Of a stretch of DNA of 64,000 bases, positions 19,300 to 28,600 are shown in pieces; the first letter of the stretch is position 1; each line of letters begins with the position of its first letter. Where the stretch lies: assembly GCF_000331105.1 (NCBI RefSeq), contig NC_020054.1, positions 3,470,478 to 3,534,477 of the forward strand, written 5' to 3'. Source of the DNA: Fibrella aestuarina BUZ 2. GTDB lineage: Bacteria > Bacteroidota > Bacteroidia > Cytophagales > Spirosomataceae. Below the pieces are notes generated by a model. The model made no database searches. It saw only the letters and a program-made list of their open reading frames with translations, and was not told where the DNA came from. Made by a program: the position numbers and the translations under genes.

Positions 19300-20001
19300 T
19301 TAGAGGGCGCTGCCCAGAACAAGGCTCAGGTACGTGCCACCGGGGTTAACACCCGGTCCACCGCTGAGGCTCACGGCGTTAGTTTCCCAATTCGGCGTGT
19401 TAAGCGGGAACAGATAGCCCGCTCGCAGACCCAGCAGCAGCTTCTGGCCCAGGCTACTCTGCCCCAGCCCCGTCTTGCTCACTTGCAGCCCCACGTTCCC
19501 TACCACTTGCTCCCGCGTCAGGCTCTGCTGATTGGTGGGGCCGGTCAGATACCCGCTGAACGTGGTGCTCGCGGGGGCCACCTTCGAGACCCGCGTACCA
19601 AACCAGGCATAAGCCAGCCCGGCATAGGGGATGCACTGGATGCGATCAGTCCTCCCCAGCACGATCCCCAGCGAAGCGCCGGCGGTGGAGCCACGTACCC
19701 AACTGCTACGGTTGGCCTCGGTGTCGGTACCGCTATACGACATAAACGTGACCAGCGTAGCCAACCGGGCTTTAGGAAACACGGTGTACAAACCGGCTCC
19801 TCGTAGGAGGTAGGCACCCGATAGGGGCAAGAAACCGGCGTTGCTCAGCTCGGTGTTGAGGCTGGAAACGCCCGGCAACGCCACGCCGACTACCGAGTGC
19901 AGGTATACCCGCTTGGTGGGCGGAACGGCCGACGTTGACTGCCCGGCTGCCCGCAGGGCCAGCAAGAGCAGGAGTGAGACAAGGAGAATAGTTGGTCGCA
20001 T
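19300..20001 (-). CDS. Predicted outer-membrane barrel protein
   Basis: About 233 residues from the ATG at 19999-20001 (MRPTILLVSLLLLLALRAAG), a clear signal peptide. An ORF extension to 20064 overlaps the end of the lipase gene and lacks signal-peptide character. The mature part has repeated strand-like, Gly/Ser/Thr-rich segments (ARLATLVTFMSYSGTDTEAN; LLLGLRAGYLFPLN) and ends YLSLVLGSAL. It is 16 bp upstream of the next barrel gene. Function unknown; probably outer membrane. Confidence 0.72.
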   Translation of the reverse strand: MRPTILLVSLLLLLALRAAGQSTSAVPPTKRVYLHSVVGVALPGVSSLNTELSNAGFLPLSGAYLLRGAGLYTVFPKARLATLVTFMSYSGTDTEANRSSWVRGSTAGASLGIVLGRTDRIQCIPYAGLAYAWFGTRVSKVAPASTTFSGYLTGPTNQQSLTREQVVGNVGLQVSKTGLGQSSLGQKLLLGLRAGYLFPLNTPNWETNAVSLSGGPGVNPGGTYLSLVLGSAL

Positions 20002-20029
20002 AACGTTTGGTGAAGGAGTAAGAACGCAC

Positions 20030-21502
20030 TTAGCGTCGGGTAAAGCGCATGACCGCCACATCATCCGTTAGCAGGGTCAGCGTGTCGTTGGCGAGCGCGT
20101 AGCGGTTTACCCGCTGCAGGCTATCGAGGAAACGGCGTTCGCCATCACCGGGGCATTGCATCCGGGTGAGGGCAAATGCCTTCGGGATACGGATGCTGCC
20201 GTTGGTGAATTGAACCGGCATAGTAAACCTGTTGCAGCCGGTCGTGCCCGATACGCGCTCGTTGGCGGGCTCGATAAGCAGCGTCGGTTTTTTGTCGGGG
20301 TATAGCGTGGTCAGGTCAGTGCCCGTATCCATCAGGTACGTTAGTTCCCAATTGCCAGCAGGGGCAGGGCCCGGCGCGTTGGCTACCACACCGGGCGCCG
20401 ACAGGTTGTTTTCGGCCAGGTACAGATACGGCGGGTGGAAATGATGCGTGAAGACCTTATCCGCGCTGTCCGGGAAACGATGATAGTAGGTCGAGTCGGC
20501 CAGCAGCACGACCATCGCGCCCGTTCTGACGTAGTGATTGCTGTTGTAGTAATCGGGCGCTACATAGCCGTTGAGGCTTTTCTTCACCGTCCGTGAAGCC
20601 ACGTTGCCGAGGTATTTCTGGTAGTTTTTCTGGGCCTGGAGGGCGGGTTTGCTCAGGTCGTTGTATACCTTACGCAGGACCAGCCGCTTCAGAAAAGGTT
20701 GTTTTTTAATGGTTTGATCGGCCCCCGCGAAGGGATTGGTGGTGTTCATGTCGTTGACCGTCTGGATCGAAAACGGTACTTCGGGCACCCAGTCGGCCGA
20801 GTTGACCACGTTGTAGGCCCAGCCCGCCTGCGTCAGGGCTTCGTAGTCGTAGGCGAAATACAGGTTGCCCGGTTTGGGGCCCGCGCTGCAATACGTTTTA
20901 AACCGGATGTCGGCGGGGAGCTTGCCTTGCCGTTGCAGGTTGTAGAGGTGCGCCGTGAGCAGATACGCGATGGCGCCACCCTGACTGTGGCCCATAATCA
21001 GTACATTTCGGGTGCCCCGCCGGTAGCTCGAATCGAGCTTGGGCAGGATGTCGCGGCTCAGAAATGCCATACCGACCAGCCAACCCACGTGCACGGCGGC
21101 CCTGGGGTTATCGGCGAGGTGATAGGTGAATCTGTCGTTGTCAGCGAGTTGCAGTTCCCCTTTGGCGGGTACCATCGCGGCGTAAAAGTTGGCCAGCCAG
21201 CTCGCGCTATTGGCGGTTGTGCCGCGCAGGTTAATCACCGCCGTGTTGCCGCCGTCGCTCCACAGGTCCCACAGATTATCCAGCCCGACTACCGCCGCGC
21301 GGTAAACCGGCTTGAAACGCTGAGGCTTGGGGAAGTTGGCGATGTAGGTCGAATCACCGAACTGCGCCGATACTTTCAGCAGTTCGATGTACTCGGCCTT
21401 GTCGAAGCCGGATTGCAGCGACTGAGCCGGAGCGCTGGTGAGTACGAGCAGACCCGCCAGGGCAGTAAGGCAGGTCGTGAAGGCAAGTGCCATTCGCTTC
21501 AT
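20030..21502 (-). CDS. Exported lipase (class 3-like) fused to a META/HslJ domain
   Basis: A 490-residue protein with signal peptide MKRMALAFTTCLTALAGLLV through APAQS. The central alpha/beta-hydrolase part carries the nucleophile elbow GHSQGGAIAYLLTAHLYN near residue 170, with candidate Asp/His downstream (NSADWVPEVPF; NHYVRTGAMVVLL), as in class 3 lipases. The last 100 residues form a separate META/HslJ-like domain (NWELTYLMDTGTDLTTLYPD; ANERVSGTTGCNRFTMPVQF; TRMQCPGDGERRFLDSL). HslJ-type domains occur on envelope-stress and heat-shock lipoproteins. Fusion of the two is unusual. It heads a run of exported lipid-related genes on the minus strand. Substrate could be acylglycerols or phospholipids; not decidable here. 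Confidence 0.82.
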   Translation of the reverse strand: MKRMALAFTTCLTALAGLLVLTSAPAQSLQSGFDKAEYIELLKVSAQFGDSTYIANFPKPQRFKPVYRAAVVGLDNLWDLWSDGGNTAVINLRGTTANSASWLANFYAAMVPAKGELQLADNDRFTYHLADNPRAAVHVGWLVGMAFLSRDILPKLDSSYRRGTRNVLIMGHSQGGAIAYLLTAHLYNLQRQGKLPADIRFKTYCSAGPKPGNLYFAYDYEALTQAGWAYNVVNSADWVPEVPFSIQTVNDMNTTNPFAGADQTIKKQPFLKRLVLRKVYNDLSKPALQAQKNYQKYLGNVASRTVKKSLNGYVAPDYYNSNHYVRTGAMVVLLADSTYYHRFPDSADKVFTHHFHPPYLYLAENNLSAPGVVANAPGPAPAGNWELTYLMDTGTDLTTLYPDKKPTLLIEPANERVSGTTGCNRFTMPVQFTNGSIRIPKAFALTRMQCPGDGERRFLDSLQRVNRYALANDTLTLLTDDVAVMRFTRR

Positions 21503-21561
21503 AACGTGGATCTAGTTTGAGGGTTGGTAAAAAGGTGTCGACCGATCAGTCGGGCCGTTTT

Positions 21562-22215
21562 CTATTGACGGGCAACAACCAGCGATACCGCCCGATTATC
21601 CCAGCCCACTGACCGTAGCTCCGCCGATTGCCCGCGCACTTCGCGTACCATCCCGCCGAATTGGTTTCGGTCGAAAAGCCGGACAACATAGCCCGCCGAC
21701 GCCTGCACCGATGAAATCTGGCGCGCCAGCCCCTGTAAGTCCCTGGCGCGGTATTGGCCCGGCGTCAGGGCGATCATCCGCCCACCAAACCGCTCGTGTT
21801 CATACAGATACACAACGGGCCGTCCGCCAGCAGGTGGCGTCACGGGGATGGGCCCTACTGGGCGGGGTGGCTGTATGACGGGGCGGGGCGGCTGGGTGGG
21901 CAGCCCGATCCGGCGTACCCGCGCCGACTGGATGCGATCGTCCCAGATTACCAGCCGGGGAATGTCGCCGACGAGGCGGATAGACTGACCGCGCAACTTG
22001 GGCCGGTCGTAGGCATATAGTTCGTAGCCAGCCGGCACCCGCACCGACGTTACCTTGCCGGTGATGGCCGGGCCCAGGCGGTTGTAGATTGATTCACCCA
22101 GGATGGCCTGCTGTCCCGTGAAATTAGGGTCGGTATACAGCCGGACCTGCGCGCGTAGTACCGCCGTTGGGCCTAAAATGAACGCGAAAAGTAAAGCTGG
22201 ATAAAGCTGCTTCAT
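21562..22215 (-). CDS. Exported beta/gamma-crystallin-like protein
   Basis: About 217 residues from the ATG at 22213-22215 (MKQLYPALLFAFILGPTAVL), with a signal peptide ending RAQ. Two Greek-key modules can be seen: VRLYTDPNFTGQQAIL...ELYAYDRPKLRGQSIRL at the N-terminal side, and VVYLYEHERFGGRMIALTPG...VVRLFDRNQFGGMVREVRG at the C-terminal side, separated by a Pro/Arg-rich linker (about residues 105-130). Bacterial crystallin-fold proteins often bind calcium through [N/D]-x-x-S/D sites, but the canonical N/D-N/D-x-x-S/T-S motif is not obvious here. Located just upstream of the lipase gene and downstream of a membrane-bound AraC-type regulator. Confidence 0.8.
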   Translation of the reverse strand: MKQLYPALLFAFILGPTAVLRAQVRLYTDPNFTGQQAILGESIYNRLGPAITGKVTSVRVPAGYELYAYDRPKLRGQSIRLVGDIPRLVIWDDRIQSARVRRIGLPTQPPRPVIQPPRPVGPIPVTPPAGGRPVVYLYEHERFGGRMIALTPGQYRARDLQGLARQISSVQASAGYVVRLFDRNQFGGMVREVRGQSAELRSVGWDNRAVSLVVARQ

Positions 22216-22334
22216 GACGTTGGCTGCGATGACTGTTTGACCAGCAAAGCAACGCATCAATACCTCCGCAGGGCGCTTTCGGCCAGATGGGTTAGTTTCA
22301 CATTCCTGATTTGATACTGAATCAGCCCGGCGGC

Positions 22335-23579
22335 TCAGTTGTCGATGGCGTTGGCGCGTTGCATGTACTGGGCCGGGGTAACGCCCATGTGCTTCTGAAA
22401 CGCCCGGTAGAAGGTCGTTTTCGACGAAAAACCCACCTGCGTGCTGATGCCCTCCAGCGTAAGGTGACTATACTGGTTACTCTCCAGCAACTGGCACAGG
22501 TGCCGAACGCGGTGGGCGTTGACGTAGTCGCGGAAGTCGAGGCCCAGCACACGATTGAGGATTGCCGACAGCAGATACGGCGGAATCTGCGTGGCAACTG
22601 ATACATCGGCCAGCGATAGCCGGGGGCGCAGGTAGGGCTGCTGACTGTGCATGTACTGATCTAGCTGCGCCAGCTTGTCGGCCGCCGCCTGCTCCAGGGT
22701 ATCTCCCTCAGCGGGCCGGGGCGGCTCGGGCAGGGGTACCGCCTGATGAGCAGCATCCGATAGGACGACTGGAAGAGCCGGGGAGTCAGGTACGTTGCCC
22801 GTGAGCGGCTGGCGAGTGCCGTTGAGCGAAAAAGCCCCGTAGAGCAGGGTAGGGCGCTGAATAATGTAGAAGCAGATGACCAGCTGCGCCACTAGGTAGG
22901 TGATGTTCAGGATCAGATTGCCGTAGGGTGCATGGCGGATGAAGGGTATTTCGGCCAGCCACACCCCATTGACGATCAGGTGTATGAGCACGAACGTTTT
23001 GAGCCAATTGCCGAACGCCGGATTGCTGTATGGGGTACGTCCCTCGCGTTGGCGGTAGGTCCACCACAGGCCCGCCGCCAGTAGCGAGTAGACAAAGCTC
23101 GACAGGCTGTAGCCGATCAGGTGAAAGTGGGGCGGTAACAAACCCTCGTGTATGGTGAAAAGCGTATTGGGCGCGGAAGCCAGTTGCTGAAGCCGAGCCA
23201 GTTTGGCGGTCGCCGGTGAAACGTAAAACGGCAAAAACTCGACCACGTTCAGCAGGAAGGGCAGCAGCAGCCAGCCGTAGCGCCGCCCATCGAAGCGGGT
23301 GGTCGATAGTAGCGATGCCCGCGCGTACAGGTAAATCAGCGGGCCAACCAGGTAATTGAGCGGCGCGGCCGTTCGAAACAGATGCGGTACGTGCACAATG
23401 CCCCCGTTGGTAATGAGCAACGTAACGAAGTCAATGTAAACGTAGGTGAAGAGCAGGGTGGCCAATAACCGATTGGCATGTCGACCGGGCTGTTTGCGTG
23501 TCCAGAGCAGCCACCCGATCACCGTCGACAGCAGGCAGCAGCCGAACAGGATATAAGCTAACAACGATTTCAAAGGCAT
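22335..23579 (-). CDS. Membrane-anchored AraC-family transcriptional regulator
   Basis: About 414 residues from the ATG at 23577-23579 (MPLKSLLAYILFGCCLLSTV). The N-terminal half has about seven hydrophobic helices (residues 5-250), followed by a linker and a C-terminal AraC DNA-binding domain with two helix-turn-helix units (ADVSVATQIPPYLLSAILNR; LEGISTQVGFSSKTTFYRAF), ending QKHMGVTPAQYM. Such 7TM-AraC proteins are common in Bacteroidota and are thought to sense an envelope or small-molecule signal directly. It is 119 bp upstream of the minus-strand exported lipid cassette, the obvious candidate target. That link is inference from position. Confidence 0.88.
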   Translation of the reverse strand: MPLKSLLAYILFGCCLLSTVIGWLLWTRKQPGRHANRLLATLLFTYVYIDFVTLLITNGGIVHVPHLFRTAAPLNYLVGPLIYLYARASLLSTTRFDGRRYGWLLLPFLLNVVEFLPFYVSPATAKLARLQQLASAPNTLFTIHEGLLPPHFHLIGYSLSSFVYSLLAAGLWWTYRQREGRTPYSNPAFGNWLKTFVLIHLIVNGVWLAEIPFIRHAPYGNLILNITYLVAQLVICFYIIQRPTLLYGAFSLNGTRQPLTGNVPDSPALPVVLSDAAHQAVPLPEPPRPAEGDTLEQAAADKLAQLDQYMHSQQPYLRPRLSLADVSVATQIPPYLLSAILNRVLGLDFRDYVNAHRVRHLCQLLESNQYSHLTLEGISTQVGFSSKTTFYRAFQKHMGVTPAQYMQRANAIDN

Positions 23580-23811
23580 CGGAGTCAACGTGTTGGGGAA
23601 GCAGTTAAGATATAGATGAAGCGACTATAGACCTACCTACTGTGTCAATTTTGTGTAAACGGTTAATTTGTAAACGGGCTTATCAGCCGGGCCGGATGGT
23701 TGAGCCTGCGTGCGGCCGGGTGCCGGGGCCGCACGTACCTGACCGCTGGTAGGGCTTTTTTCGGAAACCACTCTTGCCTCATCTGGTGTTAGTGGGCTAA
23801 ACCGGAATGAG

Positions 23812-24192
23812 ATGCTGAACGTAACACCTGACAATAAACTGAAACGCCTGCTTGTGGTGGGCGACCGCGTCCTGATCAAACCCAAAGGCCCGAGCGAACG
23901 GACGTCGTCGGGGCTATACCTGCCGCCAACGGTGCAGGAAAAAGAACAGGTGCAGTCGGGCTACGTGGTGAAAGTGGGACCGGGGTACCCCATCCCCGCC
24001 GCCGTCGACGACGAGCCCTGGCGCGAAACCGAAGAAAAAGTGAAGTACATGCCCTTGCAGGCGCAGGAGGGCGACCTGGCCATCTACCTGCAACGCAATG
24101 CCATTGAACTCGACTATGAAGGGGTCCCGTATGTGATCGTGCCGCAGCAATCCATCCTGCTGCTCGAACGGGCCGACGACCTTTTCGATTAA
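23812..24192 (+). CDS. GroES-family co-chaperonin, divergent paralogue
   Basis: A 126-residue Cpn10-fold protein. The start of the fold VVGDRVLIKPKGPSERTSSG, the LYLPPTVQEKEQVQSGYVVK mobile-loop region, and the closing EGVPYVIVPQQSILL are recognisably GroES-like, but the protein is about 30 residues longer than GroES, with an insertion (GPGYPIPAAVDDEPWRETEE). No groEL follows. Bacteroidota often encode such a second GroES-like protein away from groESL. Its partner is unknown. Divergent from the AraC gene and 14 bp upstream of the DUF4174 gene. Confidence 0.85.
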   Translation: MLNVTPDNKLKRLLVVGDRVLIKPKGPSERTSSGLYLPPTVQEKEQVQSGYVVKVGPGYPIPAAVDDEPWRETEEKVKYMPLQAQEGDLAIYLQRNAIELDYEGVPYVIVPQQSILLLERADDLFD

Positions 24193-24205
24193 ACCGATAA
24201 ACATC

Positions 24206-24655
24206 ATGCGACGACTCGGGTTAGTAAGTATATGCCTGCTGGCATTTATCGTACTCAACATTATGGAAAGTGTAGCCAACCAGAAGAAGTCGCTCAAGGC
24301 GATTCTTGACGAAAAGAAAGACCATCGCCGCGTTGTATTGCTTTACGGACGCGACATCAATCAGGGCCACCTCATCGAGCAGCAACAGGCACTCACGGCC
24401 GCGCCCGACGGCCTGGCCGAGCGTGACCTCGACGTAATCGTGCTGATCAACAGCGAACTGATGGAGCCCGACCGCCAGTTCCTGATGCACACCTACCACG
24501 AGTTTGTGCCCTCCGACGACTTTGCCGGTTACCTGATCGGTAAAGACGGCCTGCTGAAGAAAAAATTCACCAAACCCATCGCAGCCGACGAGCTGTTCAA
24601 AACGATCGACGCCATGCCGATGCGGAAAGACGAGATAAAGAAACAGCACGACTAA
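24206..24655 (+). CDS. DUF4174 domain protein (thioredoxin-like fold)
   Basis: A 149-residue protein with an N-terminal hydrophobic segment (LGLVSICLLAFIVLNIM) that is a signal anchor or signal peptide. The rest matches DUF4174: RRVVLLYGRDINQGHLIEQQ, LAERDLDVIVLINSEL, YLIGKDGLLKKKFTKPI and ELFKTIDAMPMRKDEIKKQ. The family adopts a thioredoxin-like fold but lacks the CxxC, as here (no Cys in the domain), so it is not expected to be a redox enzyme. It follows the GroES-like gene by 14 bp and is closed by a terminator. Confidence 0.82.
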   Translation: MRRLGLVSICLLAFIVLNIMESVANQKKSLKAILDEKKDHRRVVLLYGRDINQGHLIEQQQALTAAPDGLAERDLDVIVLINSELMEPDRQFLMHTYHEFVPSDDFAGYLIGKDGLLKKKFTKPIAADELFKTIDAMPMRKDEIKKQHD

Positions 24656-24672
24656 CGAAGCCGTGCCGGGAA

Positions 24673-24720
24673 AAGGGTCAGCGTAGTTGAGTATCAACTG
24701 GTCGCTGACCCTTTTTTTGT
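24673..24720 (+). terminator. Intrinsic terminator
   Basis: AAAGGGTCAGCG and CGCTGACCCTTTTTTT pair around an inner hairpin (AGTTGAGTATCAACT). The run of T residues at 24713-24719 makes it a typical rho-independent terminator for the GroES/DUF4174 pair. Confidence 0.85.
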
Positions 24721-24765
24721 GGCTGATAACAAACCCGTTCAAGCGAGGGAAAACCCCGAAAGGCC

Positions 24766-25638
24766 ATGACCACTCTACTAATTACTACACCAACGGGCAA
24801 CGTGGGACTCGAAACCCTGCGCGCGCTGGCGATGCGGCCTGAACGCCCCACGCTACGCATCATCGGTGGCGTTCGGCGGCCCGAGCAGGACCGCACCCGG
24901 CTGGAGGGGCTGGTGGATCAGCTCGTGCCGTTCGATTTCTCGGAGCCCGGCACCGTGGCGGCTGCTTTGCAGGGAGTCGATAAGGTATTGCTGGTGCGTC
25001 CGCCGCAGCTGGCCGACGTCGACCGGTATTTCCGGCCGCTGATAGAGGCCATGACCCGCGCCAGGCTGAAGCAGGTTGTCTTTCTGTCGTTGCAGGGCGT
25101 CGAAAACAACACGCTGACGCCCCACCACAAAATCGAGCAATTGATCAGGGAAGCGGGCCTGCCGTATACGATGCTGCGGCCGAGTTTTTTCATGCAAAAC
25201 CTGAGTACGACGCACCGCCGCGAAATTGCCGAACGGAACGAAATTTACATCCCGGCGGGTAACGAACGCACTAACCTGATCGACGTCGTCGATATTGGCG
25301 AGGTGGCAGCGCTCGTACTGGCGACCGGGCAACACCTGAACAAGGCCTACGAACTAACCGGAACCGAAGCGCTGACGTACACCGAGATAGCCGCCATCCT
25401 GACCGAGGTGCTGGGCCGACCGATTACCTACAAAGCCCCATCGGTGCTGGCGTTTGTGTACCGGAAATGGCTGGTCGAAAAGCAACCCCTCTCGTTTGTG
25501 CTGGTCATGGTGGCCTTATATACCGTTGCCCGGTTGGGAAAAGCAGCAGGTCAGACGTCGGTGTTTCAGGAGTTGACCGGCCAGTTGCCCCGCACGTTTC
25601 GCCAATTTGCTATTACTAACCAAAAAGTATGGATGTAA
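24766..25638 (+). CDS. NmrA-like NAD(P)-binding oxidoreductase
   Basis: A 290-residue atypical short-chain dehydrogenase. The N-terminal dinucleotide-binding motif is TTPTGNVGLETLRAL (a GxxGxxG variant, TGNVG), followed by VDKVLLVRPPQLADV, a FLSLQGVENN strand and YTMLRPSFFMQNL. It lacks the Tyr-x3-Lys of classical SDRs and fits the NmrA/azoreductase-like group, members of which act as quinone or azo reductases or as redox sensors. No neighbour explains a specific role. Cytoplasmic; substrate unknown. Confidence 0.85.
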   Translation: MTTLLITTPTGNVGLETLRALAMRPERPTLRIIGGVRRPEQDRTRLEGLVDQLVPFDFSEPGTVAAALQGVDKVLLVRPPQLADVDRYFRPLIEAMTRARLKQVVFLSLQGVENNTLTPHHKIEQLIREAGLPYTMLRPSFFMQNLSTTHRREIAERNEIYIPAGNERTNLIDVVDIGEVAALVLATGQHLNKAYELTGTEALTYTEIAAILTEVLGRPITYKAPSVLAFVYRKWLVEKQPLSFVLVMVALYTVARLGKAAGQTSVFQELTGQLPRTFRQFAITNQKVWM

Positions 25639-25677
25639 CGGAAAATCGTAAATTGGTGGCCTTTTCCAGACCACCGT

Positions 25678-28600
25678 ATGAATCGACTGTACTGCCTGAC
25701 CGTAAGCCTGTTACTGCCTAGCTGTGCCTACGCCCAATCGCCGGTTTACGGCAATGAGTGGATTAATTACCAACAGACTTATTACAAAATCCCGATTGCC
25801 CAGCAAGGGGTTTACCGCCTCAGCAGCAGCGACTTGCAAAAGGCGGGCGTGCCCATTGCCGCGCTCGACCCGCGGACCCTGCAACTGTTTCATCGGGGTG
25901 TCGAGCAGGCGATCTGGGTGGACGGGGAGACCGACGGCACCTTCGATGCCACCGACTACGTGGAGTTTATTGGCCGGGGCAACGACGGCCTGCCCGACTC
26001 GGCCCTCTACCGCCCGGCGTCGGCGCAACCCCATCCGTATTACAGCCTGTATTCCGATACGACGGCCTATTTCCTGACCGCCCGCCTCGATGCGAAACCC
26101 GGCAAGCGCATGACCCGCTACACCGACCTGGACCTGGGTAGCGGCGCGACGGCCCTCGTGCCCGAACCGTATGTATGGGTAGAGGAAAGACGGGTGTTTA
26201 CGGAACAGTATCCGGCCGGGACTATCTACCCGATAGGCGCAGGCTACGGCAACGGGGCCATTCTGAGCAGCTACGACGTGGGCGAAGGCTGGATGGGCAA
26301 CAGCATCAAACCCCAGAGCACCTACAGCCAGACTATACCCATCAGCCGCCTCTACACTGGTAGCCCCACCGCCACTCCCCGGCTCGACCTGATCGTAATT
26401 GGCCGCACGCCCACCAACCACCTCGTGCAGGTGCGTGTAGGCCCTAATGGCCAGCAACGTACGGTGGCCCCGCTCGAACTGATGAACTACGACACCAAAC
26501 GACTGACGGTGCCGCTGTCGGCGACCGAAGCACAGGGCGACCTGGTTTGTAGCCTGAGTCCGCAGAACGCCAACGACGAGGTTTCACTGGCGGTATTGCA
26601 GGCAACGTACCCACAGCAACCCGATATGGCGGGTTACACGTACCGCGAATTTCGGCTGAATCCGGTGGCGGGAGGCCGGGCGCTGCTCCGCCTGACCAAC
26701 GTGGGTACCAATGCCCGCCTGTATGACGTCACCAGTCCGGAGCAGGCATCCATCCTGTCAGGTACGTTGGTCAACGGTGCGTTTACGAGCGTCGTGCGCG
26801 GGGCTGGTGTGGCGCGTAACCTGCTGCTGGTAAGTGAGGTGAAAGCGGTGCCGGCCATTCGGGCCGTGGTGTTTCGAAACATCAACCCGGCTAAGGTGAA
26901 TTTCGCCATCATCGCCCACCCACAAACGCGGCAGGCCGTGGCCGAAACGCCCGGTACCCTTGCCCGAGACCCCGTAGCCACCTACGCCGCCTATCGCGCC
27001 TCGAAAGCCGGGGGCAGCTACGACACCCTGACGGTATCGATCCATCAGGTATACAACCAGTTCAACTACGGCGAACGGTCACCACTGGCCATTCGCCGGT
27101 TTGCCGATTACCTGGTCCGGGCGGGTGGTTCTACCGCCGACGACCCCACCAAATACCTGCTGCTGATCGGGCGGTCGTATGATCCGCAGCGGTTTCGGAA
27201 AGAGCCACAGATCGACACCCTCGATATGATTCCCAACGGCGGCTGGCCCGGCTCCGACCTGTCGATGGTAACGGGCATTGCCGGGCGACCCGCCTACGTA
27301 CCGGGCGTCGCTATCGGGCGGCTCAACGTAACGCGCCCACAGCAGGTGCTCGACTACCTCAATAAACTGAAAGAGCACGAAGCGGCCCCCGCCACGGCCC
27401 CCTGGCGCAAACAGATGCTGCACCTGAGCGGTGGCAAATCGGCCTATGAACTGGCCCTGTTCCGGGCGTTTGTCGACGACTTTGGCCAACGAATCACCGG
27501 CCAATATGCCAGTGCTACGGTCGAGACGGTATCGAAACAAACCGATAACCCGACCGAGGCGATTTCGGTGGTGGCGCAGATCAACCGGGGGGTGGGCATC
27601 CTGTCCATGTTTGGCCATTCGAGCCTCGACATCGCCGACATCGACATTGGGTACGTGAGTGATGATCGGCTGGGCTACCGCAACAAGGGCCGCTACCCGC
27701 TGATCATCGCCAACGGCTGTGCATCGGGTAATTTCTATTTCTACATCAACGGCTTCCGCCCGTTTGTGACCGATTGGGTGCTCACGCCCAACCGCGGGGC
27801 AATTCTGGCCATTGCTCACACGCACAACGGCTTTGCCAGCGCGCTCAAAAACTACGCCGATCAACTCTACGCCGTGCTCGCCGACAGCGCCTGGATTGGC
27901 CACACCTTCGGCGCTATTCAGGTGGAAACGATTCGGCGGTATCTGGCTCAAAACCGGTCGGTGTATGATCTGGCCAATGCCGAGCAAATTACCTTGCAGG
28001 GTGACCCGGCGGTGCGGCCATTCCCGTTCACCAAACCCGATCTGAGTTTTTCGGAAGGCGGCATCATGGTGAAAACAACGGGCAGTGCCGTGACGCTGCG
28101 GGTCGTGGCACTCAACCTGGGCCGGGCTACTACCAAGCCCGCCGAGGTGCGCCTTCGGGCCTACGACGCCGGCGGGCGCATTCTGTTCACAACCAACACA
28201 CGCCTCGACGCGACCCGTTTCGCCGATACGCTCACCGTAGCCTTCACGTTACCCACCGCCGCGACGACGCCCTATTACGAGCTGTATGCCGACGCCGACG
28301 GCCTGCTCGACGAAGAGCGCCGTGATAACAACAGCCTCCGCTTCGATGCCACCGGCAAGCTGGCCGATTTGCCCTTTACGATCGATAACACCCCGCCCGT
28401 GGTGGAAGTGGCCTTTGATGGACGCCGCCTCCGCACCGACGAACTGGTAGCGCCTCAACCCACGATTGAGGTGCTGGTAGCCGATGAAAACACGCGGCTG
28501 TCAGCCACGGCCCCACCCACGGTCGAACTGTATCTGCAACGGCCCTGCGCACAGGCACCCTGCCCGTTTGAACGCCTGCCGGTCAGACCTCCCGCTGCTA

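Noticed and set aside
15318..22300. A complete CRISPR-Cas locus beside the repeat pair
   Set aside because: No Cas1, Cas2 or effector motif is present in any nearby protein.
23637..23885. An 82-codon minus-strand frame between the AraC and GroES genes
   Set aside because: It overlaps the GroES start, is Ser/Pro/Arg-rich without structure, and occupies what should be a divergent promoter region.
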